Positions 50,655 to 64,000 of a stretch of DNA of 64,000 bases are shown one piece after another (within the stretch, counting starts at the first letter, position 1; every line of letters starts with the position of its first letter). The stretch covers positions 105,910 through 169,909 of the forward strand of contig QLIY01000162.1 of NCBI GenBank assembly GCA_003260075.1, read 5' to 3'. The notes below the pieces were generated by a model. The model was not told where the DNA came from, did no database searches, and saw only the letters and a program-made list of their open reading frames with translations. Source of the DNA: Phallusia mammillata (lineage: Eukaryota; Chordata; Ascidiacea; Phlebobranchia; Ascidiidae). The position numbers were made by a program, and so were the translations under genes.

Positions 50655-51532
50655 AAAGTCAGGATAAAATAAGGTGACTGACAACTAATGAGTAAAATCT
50701 ATAAAGGGTTTTTAACGTTTGTACCACAGTATCTCACATAAAATATAAAGTAGATCAGTGGTTGGCAATCGTGCTGCCGTAAGGTATGGTGTTAGCAGCT
50801 CTACCAAACGATTTGATAAACAGCGGTTTTCTTAACTTTGCTCTAACTAAGACTTTTTTTGTTTTTGAATTAAATCGTATTTTATTTTGTTATCAGACGA
50901 AACCTTGGAGAAGACCAACTTTTATTAATTCTGCTCTAAATGTCGTCCAAATAAAAAACAAACGTTTGTCCAATATGTGTTTTTTCGAAGACACAGAATG
51001 TTATACATTTTCTAACATTATACAGAGTACAGTGTATTATGTGACAAGTAGAAAAAAGTGATTCAATTCGCTAGTTTGTGCTTAACATTTTCTGGTATGG
51101 AAAGGAAACATTTTTTACAACTTGCTAATAGAACGTTTTGGGTATTTACACAATTTAGAGTTGTATTGCCATTGCGAACGTAAAAAAATCAAAGGAATAA
51201 AATACAAGCTTGCTTGCATGTATTGCATGCAATAATTAACATGGCGTATGAGTTCCTATTTTACTTGTAACACGGGTTCTTAACCAGAGGTACGTGTATT
51301 CCCTAGCGCAATGTTTATTAACTGTTTTCATTATGATTACCCTGTGAACAACCTGATGCATTTCATTTAAAAAATTCGACTGGATGTCACAAAAGTGCGA
51401 CATCACGAAAAACATGATAATGTAACCAGCCCTGGGAAATAGTCAAATTACCCCGTTGGGTGAGTTACCCACAGCTCTACCCTAGGGGGGATGAAACACC
51501 AAAGCAAGGGTAACGAGATGTATTATACAACA

Positions 51533-51538
51533 TTTATT
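51533..51538 (-). promoter_or_regulatory. Poly(A) signal of the pentraxin gene
   Basis: AATAAA on the minus strand, about 150 bases past the pentraxin stop codon, in a suitable position for 3' end formation. Confidence 0.5.
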
Positions 51539-51689
51539 TTTTCTGGCCGATTTACTTCAGAATTTCATGTCAATTAGGCTATTACAATTAGATTTTTGCA
51601 AACAAATCAGGAAAAAAATATATTTCATAAAAAAATTAGGGTTACAGGCGCAAAACACATTAGAAATCACTAAACTAAAACGTTTGTGG

Positions 51690-53898
51690 TCACACGGCTG
51701 ATGGTATAGCATAAGTAGTTTCTCCCGAAAAATCCACCCGATCCATCGTCATCGAAACCACGTGATCAACCGGGCACACTCCGATCAATCGCATTCGTTC
51801 TGTTTCAGTTAGAGAGAGAACTCGTGGATAAACTATAACGTTGTCCACTGTTCCTCTATCGAGAAAAAAATATGAGAGTAAATTGTGATGCAAAGTATTT
51901 CAACAATGCAAACTGTACATTTGCCTTTTTTGATAGTTTTGGTGCTTCTTGTCACAAATTAGCTGTGAAGCTTTTTACTAATAACCTCATCCTTTGGTGG
52001 GCTTCCGCCATTTATGATGCATAGCAGCAGTGGTGGGATTCAATTTTTTTGTCAGCCCGTTCTATCTCAAAAGTCATATTTTCAGCCGGTTCTGTTACAA
52101 AAGTCCATTGACAGTAACCAGTAATGCTTTCTTGACGGTTCTATAGAACCGGCTGAATCCCACCACTGGTGCCATCCACTATTTTGCGCTCCATGCACTC
52201 ATGAAACATCTATTGAACTAGATTGGCCATGGCACTGCACACAGTACTTAACAGAAAATAAAAAAACACACCATGCTAGCTGCTCGGACTTAAAAAAGTG
52301 ATGGTCACATTCGATGAATATTTGCATAAAGTCTATGGTGTAGCTACAGCGCGTTTAGCCACCATCCACCAATTGTGCTTTCCACTTTTTGTGCTCCATA
52401 ACGTTTCAACGTTTCGCAGCTATTCCCTGTTTGATAATCGATCCGTGCAATTGTTACGCTATGCGTTCTTGCACCAAGCAAAATAAACTCAACTCGAGTT
52501 TTGTTTCAACTCAAAGTGGATTGCTTTCAAATACGGACCAAACATATTAAAAAAGCCTGCCATTACGTTTTCCTAAAACAAACCTAAGAGAACGATCTGT
52601 GTGAAATCCCCCTGTTTGTGTTCGATCCTCGTCTTGACCGATGACCAGGTTCCCACCTCCATGAACAATACCACCGCTGTATCCCTTGGGTCCAAGTTTT
52701 TGGCCGTTGATGTAAAGGCCCATGATCTTGTTTGCAGAATGAAACCAGCCACAAACATGGTACTAAGAAATAACAGAAGCAAGCGTATAACTATTCAAAT
52801 ATGTGTAAATTGCCTTAACAGCGAATTGATCACAAAGCACAAGTCAGTTAAAACATGTAGAAGACATTTTTGCCAAATAATTTGCAGTTTTGTATTGAAA
52901 TGAAAACGGCACGAAAGCTTACTTTGGCAGACGTTTGCATGTTGAATGTAAAGTTATTGTGCGACTGGTAGATGATAAGCCTGATAACAGATGGTGGGCG
53001 CAGTTCTACTAAAATGTGATTCTTGCTAACCGATGTTTCGTAGCTGAACAGCGGCACCACATAGGTGACCTATACCCCCCCCCCCGATTCTTGCTAACCG
53101 ATGTTTCGTAGCTGAACAGCGGCACCACATAGGACAAATCTTTTACTTCGAACCAGAAACACGCGGTGCCTGACTTGAGTTGGGGAAAGTACCTTTTGTA
53201 CCTGACGTAATCAGATTGTTGGTTGTCCCTCGTAAATACGAACTGCGTCAATCTACATTCTGAAGAGCGACAGAAAGTTTATTACCAGTGATGCACCGAC
53301 CGAAGTTTGGGTTGGCCGTTACATTTCTGCCGCATATTGAGTTGGAACGTCACAAACAAGTTTGCTTGTAACTTACTACCAACATACGATTTTGTTCAAA
53401 ACTCCCATAATGAATAGTATTTCAGGTTGGTCTGATTCGGTCACTATTATTTGGCCTTGTGGACATTTTGAATATATTTTATTTGGTCCCCAAAGTTGTA
53501 AAGCGGGTTTTTGCATTACTCCAGTAATTACATCCGTCTTAACGACAAATTTACATCAGTCTACAGTTTTGTTTACTCCTTCTTTTAGAATCACCTTGGA
53601 CGGGGGTAGACGATTGAGAATAAGTCAAAGCAAGACCTCTGTTTAGTTGATCGACGTTCTGTCTCAAGGCAACAATTTCTTCTGCAAAAATGGTTGCGAT
53701 TAAATTTGGCAGTTGTCAAAAAAGACGTGCCTACAACTGATAATAATAAATGCCTTCGCATAAAGTTTTATTTTCACACGTCACCACAGGAGTTTGAGTA
53801 GGCACTGCTGTCGGCGGTGCATTGTCGGTCTGGTTTGTTGGTGCTGCCAACGATAGCTGAACTACAGAGAACACGACGATTAAGATCGTTAATTTCAT
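51690..53898 (-). CDS. Secreted pentraxin-like protein (five exons)
   Basis: Minus-strand exons are 53898-53754, 53681-53595, 53259-52923 (containing a duplicated 48 bp and a ten-base homopolymer join), 52762-52584 and 51855-51690. With one copy of the duplicated piece removed, all phases agree and the product is 281 residues. The first intron seems to use a GC donor (GAAG/GCATTT); other donors break the frame. It has a signal peptide (MKLTILIVVFSVVQLSLA), a Pro/Thr linker, a short heptad-like segment (EIVALRQNVDQLNRGLA), then a pentraxin domain: ACFWF, YHVCGWFHS, LYINGQ, GGNLVIGQDEDRTQTGGF, and a final strand VDNVIVYPRVLS. The signature HxC(x)[ST]Wx[ST] is altered (HVCGWFHS lacks the residue before W). 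GQDED matches the calcium-ligand stretch of CRP/SAP. It is likely a secreted pattern-recognition or matrix protein. Confidence 0.85.
52028..52168. mobile_element. hAT-type MITE, 141 bp, in pentraxin intron 4
   Basis: The ends CAGTGGTGGGATTCA and TGAATCCCACCACTG are perfect 15-bp inverted repeats, of the same family as 44165-44338. No clear 8-bp target duplication is seen, so the flanks have changed or the ends are slightly misplaced. Confidence 0.8.
53018..53133. repeat. 48-bp exon segment duplicated around a C run
   Basis: 53018-53065 and 53086-53133 are identical. They are separated by nine bases and a run of eleven C (53075-53085). The segment encodes YVVPLFSYETSVSKN-like sequence of the pentraxin. 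Taking it once restores an open, in-phase exon of 269 coding bases. Confidence 0.9.
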
Positions 53899-55119
53899 GC
53901 TTCCCCTTAACGTTACGGTCACCACTTGAACTAATTCAAGATTCTTGTGAGACCCGCTTTTATAGGCTGTTGTTCAAACACTATTGCCCCCAGTGGAATT
54001 TAAAGCTTGTTTTGGGGAAAATTGCACCCTGTGCTTTTACGCTATGTGGTGCCTTATTTAAACATTAGTGCAAAACATCGATTGTCCTATTTTCAAAAAC
54101 AAGACAGTAAAAAGTCCAGTAACCAGTATCCTGCGTTATTATTACGCCAACACGAAGTTTTATATTGCCTTGACGAAGTTTCATGTTTTTAGGGCACTTT
54201 GATCTCAATGTTTGCGGTGCCATTAACTTTAGAGCGAACGACGAAGCTAGGTTGCCATATTTTCGAAAAACAAGTCAATTCAAAAGTCCCCAAACACCAA
54301 AAACACCCCAATAATCCATCAACAACAATGTTTTTATGCCTTGACCGGGTTTTCATTGTATGTTTATGGAATAATTTACGTCCTACGACCGTGCGCACCA
54401 ACTGAACCTGTTTTGACATGAGGTATAGTCACGCCGTCTATGCAGGACCTCTTTGTCCTAAAAAAACACATTGGTGGTCACCTGTAAATGCCGCAATCAA
54501 CCCAGCTGTATTTTAATTGTTGCAATGACATTACAAATTTCGAAGTATCGCGACCGAAATGAGCAGTGAGGTAAGAATTCAGATGAAAAATAAAAGCAAG
54601 AAAAATTTTGCGTAAAAGCAAAACAGCATATTGAAGGGAATCCCAAACCGTTTTGGGGCTGTTAAGTTTATTCAGTTTTGAAAACATGACAAAAACATTG
54701 AACTATTAGACACAGTGTAGGACACTTAATATTAGTGCTTTATGGACACAGCATATGCGAATCCCTCTGGTAAACACCATATGAACCCAAAAATGAAACA
54801 TCGATATGTGGTTTGGGGTCTAGATAAAATTTTGGTTAAAATATTTTTTGAAAGGAAGTTTTTATTGTTTATATTTACAAATAATATATTTTTTGATTAT
54901 TATTTACTTTTTACCATTCATTTCAATTATTTTCAAAACAAAATATGAATCAGCGATTTCTGCAGTTCAGGATTTTAGTGTTGAAGGACATGACTCAGCG
55001 TTTAGTAACCTAAAGGCAGAAATTGGAATTGTTGTGTTGTATTTTTTCCTGTTGAAAACCAAATTTGCAACCAGTCTTGTTTACCAGTATTACCACCTTA
55101 CTCCCAAAACTAAACAAAT
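53899..55119. other. Intergenic region between divergent pentraxin and DLD genes
   Basis: The pentraxin (-) and DLD (+) genes start from opposite ends of this 1.2-kb interval, so it should hold both promoters. Neither a TATA box nor a recognised repeat is obvious. Two 68- to 76-codon frames on opposite strands at 54189-54419 are composition artefacts. Confidence 0.5.
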
Positions 55120-60341
<5,222 letters not shown>

Positions 60342-60880
60342 ACAAATAAACAATGGGTACAAAACAGGGGTTTGAAAGTCACAGTTAGTGGTGTGCAATA
60401 TAATATTTTCACCACCATTAAGTTCCTCTTGATGTTTTCCAACTCCATACACAAACTTGAGATGGTTCACTTGTCACTATTGATATTTTTCGACTGGTTT
60501 GCATTTCTTTGTAGTTCAACTGTGGTTACGCAGAACTTGTTGTGTCTTTTCATTTTGTGGCAAATTATATTAAAACAGTTGTTGCTTTTCTATTGCAAAA
60601 AAGTGATTTATTATTGGCTGCATTAAAACTGTAGTTATGACACCAAAGCCAACTGCAGACTTTTTTCAGCCAACTAACGCTCCCTTCCCAAATTTCGATT
60701 ACATATTAATACTATGCCAGTGATCTTTTTTTTGGTGTCACAAAACCCTTTAGGGTAGTTGACTAAATTGTCTGATTCCTGTTGGGCAACGCTCAAATAG
60801 ATATTTATGTTAAATAAATATGACAAATATTACACCAGGCCTATTGAAGGTGTTATACTGAATCAGCCGGTCTCCAGGCA
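60342..60880. other. 3' flank of DLD
   Basis: Besides AATAAA at 60345-60350, no gene or repeat is recognised. An 84-codon frame at 60372-60626 is hydrophobic by composition and overlaps the probable 3' UTR. Confidence 0.5.
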
Positions 60881-60906
60881 TCCTATTAGGCAAGACTAAA
60901 AAATCT

Positions 60907-60981
60907 AGCCTTTGGTGGGGTTTGAACCAGCGACACAAGCCTTTCTGAGTTTCGTGCTCTGCCAATTAGCTACACAGGCTT
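60907..60981 (-). mobile_element. tRNA-derived SINE or tRNA pseudogene (copy 1)
   Basis: The minus strand begins AGCCTGTGTAGCTAATTGG, with an A-box-like word, and has a B-box-like GGTTCAAACCC. The outer bases pair with AAAGGCT as an acceptor stem over at least five pairs. The anticodon stem does not pair, so this is not a working tRNA. Confidence 0.55.
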
Positions 60982-61039
60982 ATGAAGCACTAGTGGGCAA
61001 GTCCCCCCCCCCCTCCTATTAGGCAAGACTAAAAAATCT

Positions 61040-61114
61040 AGCCTTTGGTGGGGTTTGAACCCGCGACACAAGCCTTTCTGGGTTTCGTGCTCTGCCAATT
61101 AGCTACACAGGCTT
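61040..61114 (-). mobile_element. tRNA-derived SINE or tRNA pseudogene (copy 2)
   Basis: This is the second copy of the sequence at 60907-60981, with a better paired T-stem (GCGGG) but the same broken anticodon arm. It belongs to the duplicated 122-bp unit and is probably the same locus from the other haplotype. Confidence 0.55.
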
Positions 61115-61135
61115 ATGAAGCAGTAGTGGACAAGT

Positions 61136-61994
61136 TGAATCACAAGCACTGGTTATTCAACGTTTAACAGGTCCATTATTGCTTTGTAGTAGGGGATTAC
61201 CAGGTAGTTCATTGATCACTTACGATATACATACATTCATAACTATGAATTTGGGCTGTGTGTGTTGCACCAAACTAAAATGGCAAACAGTCACAAACAA
61301 TATTTAAAAATAGCCTACAGTTAGATACACCAGGTCTCAAACCTAAGCCCTATCGAACCTTCTAGGCTGACTTACAACTTTGTACAGAACACTACAGTTC
61401 TGTGTGTCATAAAGCACTGACTTTCGATTTTCTCAACTATGAGTAGAAGTACAGACAAGTTCACATTTTATTGCAATTTGTACAACTGAAACAAAGTGCA
61501 TGATGACTTGTAGCTGTTTAGTTGGGTAGTTCACACAGCAGCAACAAAAAAATATAAAATCTTGGTACAGACACATTAAACACAGATCGCCCCCCCCCCT
61601 GCATGATGACTTGTAGCTGTTTAGTTGGGTAGTTCACACAGCAGCAAGAGAAAAGTATAAAATCTTGGTACAGACACATTAAACACAGATCAAAAATTTA
61701 AACTAGTGCAATACTTGTGTAGGAGTAACATTGCAACAACTGCTATTCAGATATATACTCATTATTGTTGAATGTTAGGTAGAAAACAGTTTTCTAATGA
61801 AACGAAATCTCAGTTGTTCATTAAAATGGTGATAAACAAAAAATACATTAATGGGACAAAAGATAAAAAATATACACCGTAAAAAAACAACTGTACAATA
61901 AAAAAACTTTACAAGCTGTACATTAAAAGCATGTGTACCAAAAAAAGTATTCATGCTGCAAAAATGTTTTTATGGCCATTTGGCTTATATGGCA
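61136..61994. other. Intergenic/3' UTR region with a duplication
   Basis: It contains the 92-bp duplication at 61497-61691 and otherwise AT-rich sequence that probably includes the 3' UTR of the minus-strand gene ending at 61995. No exon was found. Confidence 0.5.
61497..61691. repeat. Direct duplication (92 bp twice) joined by ten C
   Basis: 61497-61588 and 61600-61691 differ at a few positions. They are separated by one G and ten C (61590-61599). Confidence 0.92.
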
Positions 61995-64000
61995 TTAGTC
62001 GCTTGTACTTGATTCTGTTGGAACACGACTGCTGTTGTCTCGAAAAATCTGGGTGTAGCTCTGCCCCTCGTTAATCCGTACCATAAGGGTTTCCTTAATA
62101 GAATTCATACTGACTGGGGGCGGCGAGGACTGAGATGTAGCTGAGTTGGAGGGAAAGCTGCTCCGGGGATGGGGGACATTCGGAGATGGGAATTGGAAGG
62201 AAGAAATAGAGTGGTGGTATCCAGCTTCTGAGGGACTCCCTTCTTCTTGCTGACTGCTGGAGTATGCTCCGACTTGTGGAAGTGCAAGATCTTTCGGTAC
62301 TTGGCTTCTTTCAGCAAAGGAGTTATTGACTTGATGGTCCAAGTCTAAACTTGTGAATGTGTCTGGTGTACAGTCAAGTAAAGGTGCCGCCCACTGCGAT
62401 GAAGCTATAGGTGCTAGTTGGTGTTGCTGTCCTTGTTGTGAGTCATCATATATTCCGCGTGGCTTATGGGCACGGCTCAAATCAAGGTTATAGGGGTTGT
62501 TATTCTGAACCCGGCTAGGCGCTGGCTGGTACGGACCGGGACTGTACAGGTCGCTTGGGTTGCGGGAGTCATTGGTTCCACGAAAATCATCTGAGAAACT
62601 GCTGTTGTTTCCAATGTTACTCCCAACAGAGCGGGTGTAGAGATGAGCTTGGAGGCTGCCATGCTGATGTGGTCGGTCTAGCGTGTCAGTGCCACCCACT
62701 TGGTACTGGCCACTGACCGACGTGCCAGTTGAAGAGGGTCCATGACTGTCAGTGTCATCCTCAGACGACGCATGAATATGCAACTGGTCAAAGTCACGGT
62801 CGATAGATTTGGTTACAAGCTTGGAATCGTACTTGCTAAGCTTCTGCAAATAATTGTTTCAGATTTATAGCAAAAGTTTTCAAGCGAAAAACCAAAATGC
62901 CTCTTTGACATGTACTTCTGGCAAATACAACATTTTTCCCATGTAAGCTGCAATGTGAAATTGTAAAGGCAACCGCTACAAATGAAATCTTTTTGTTTCG
63001 TTTTTGCTTTGACAAGTTTTTTTTGCAAATAACCGAAACATATTTTCACATACAACATGCAGCAGTTGATTCAGTAAGCAAAAAACACTAAATTTGGGAT
63101 TTATAAAAAATGTCTTTGCTCGGAGATGACTCGTAAAGTTTATCAGCTAGTAGGGATGGGCCAAAACTGCAAATGTTCTGTTTGGTCGAGCACCTCACGT
63201 TAATGCTAGGTACTCGGCCTAGTTTCGTATCTTAGCAGGGAATGAATATGCAAATTTAATGTTCGGGTCAGTTTGTGCAACTACTCGGCCGAGCACCGAG
63301 CATCAAAATCAGAGATGCTCGGTACAGGGTACTCGGGTTCTGGCTCAGCTCGGCCCATCCCTATCAGCAAGCATGACAAAGAGACTCTTAAGTTTGTAAC
63401 ATACGTGATCAAGAAGCAATGAATGGTGATCTTCCGATTCAACAGGATTTCTGCTCAGGTGAGGATCTGGATATCCATTCTTTGCAATCCATTCACGCCG
63501 TTGTGTTGTTGTCGTTGATGACTGACTGTATTTCTGCTTGTCTGTTAAACACATAGAAAAAAGTGAGTGCAAGTATTTCCAGCAAGTACTTGTTTCTGAC
63601 AAAAAAGTTTGTTTGGCTGTGTAGTATGTATGTTTAGTTTTTCAGATCTAAAAGGTTGTTCTTATTTTATGACATGGTTTTTCGTCACACTGAAAAGGAA
63701 TGTGGATGATTACCTTAAATTGGGATTTGGATGAACAAAGTTGATTTTCAAGACTTAAAATGCATAATTTTGCTGGTCTGTTAAACACACAAAAAGATTT
63801 GGGTCATGTTTTTCATGTCTGATTTGTCTACGTGGCAACTTGCATGATATTGTACATAGTCTGTCCAGCTACAGTTGGTGTTAGGTTGACTTGGTCTTTA
63901 TTTCTACACTAATATGTTATGTATGTTTTACACAATAGAAATGTCACACAAACCTATTAACTCTGGCAGTGACTCTGTTTTCCTTCCGTAAATCACAGCG
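61995..64000 (-). CDS. 3' part of an unrecognised gene (partial)
   Basis: Three minus-strand exons fit in phase: 64000-63954 (cut by the window edge; donor AG/GTTTGT), 63541-63405 and 62843-61995. They encode the last 343 residues. The visible start reads AVIYGRKTESLPELIDKQKY. Then comes a basic/aromatic stretch (RREWIAKNGYPDP) and a long Ser/Pro/Gln/Asn-rich region with acidic patches (SSEDDTDS), no cysteine pattern and no membrane segment, ending SYTQIFRDNSSRVPTESSTSD at the stop. This could be an intrinsically disordered C-terminal tail of a receptor, scaffold or regulatory protein. I do not recognise the family. The intron between the last two exons carries a MITE. Confidence 0.75.
63151..63362. 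mobile_element. MITE with TAGGGATGGGCC ends
   Basis: TAGGGATGGGCC at the left and GGCCCATCCCTA at the right are perfect inverted repeats. The interior has repeated CTCGGC and GAGCACC words. The flanks share ATCAGC (63142-63147 and 63362-63367), a possible decayed target duplication. It is probably hAT-like and non-autonomous. Confidence 0.7.

Larger units (their letters stand above)
60881..61135. repeat. Direct duplication (122 bp twice) joined by a C run
   Basis: 60881-61002 and 61014-61135 differ at a few positions and are separated by eleven C (61003-61013). Each copy holds one tRNA-like sequence. Confidence 0.92.

Overview
The window looks like nuclear DNA of an invertebrate deuterostome, most probably an ascidian tunicate. 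This is inference. The support is spliceosomal genes with many introns of about 56-85 bp, an intact eukaryotic tRNA-Asn, a mitochondrial dihydrolipoamide dehydrogenase gene, chitin-binding (peritrophin-A) mucins, a pentraxin, an IFI44-like GTPase, and many short hAT-type MITEs with clean 8-bp target-site duplications. All gene models below were built by hand from splice sites and reading phase.

Layout. 1-22.3 kb is gene-poor: only repeats, MITEs and weak candidate exons. 22.3-24.35 kb (+) holds a three-exon P-loop GTPase whose second intron contains a 37-base G run. 27.4 kb (-) is tRNA-Asn(GTT). 31.0-35.8 kb (+) is a secreted two-domain chitin-binding protein with a Ser/Thr-rich stalk and a hydrophobic C-terminus. 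37.6-47.2 kb (+) is its larger tandem paralogue: 17 exons, five chitin-binding domains, a roughly 10-residue-repeat mucin block and a hemicentin-like vWA domain. 50.1-50.65 kb (+) is a small two-exon secreted peptide precursor. 51.7-53.9 kb (-) is a secreted pentraxin-like protein. 55.1-60.3 kb (+) is the 11-exon DLD gene (500 codons). 62-64 kb (-) is the 3' part of an unrecognised gene that runs off the window.

Together the two chitin-binding mucins, the small cationic/anionic secreted peptide and the pentraxin form a run of secreted, barrier- or immunity-like genes between 31 and 54 kb, followed by a housekeeping gene. The functional link is inference from adjacency and domain content.

The strongest non-gene signal is structural. 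At ten places a stretch of 48-440 bp is present twice in direct orientation, with the copies separated by almost exactly ten G or ten C. All are G runs on the + strand left of a single N at 48607 and all are C runs right of it. The simplest reading is assembly joins of two haplotypes, with the two contigs placed in opposite orientation at the N. One join splits a pentraxin exon, another the mucin repeat, and one pair shows the same locus with and without a hAT insertion.
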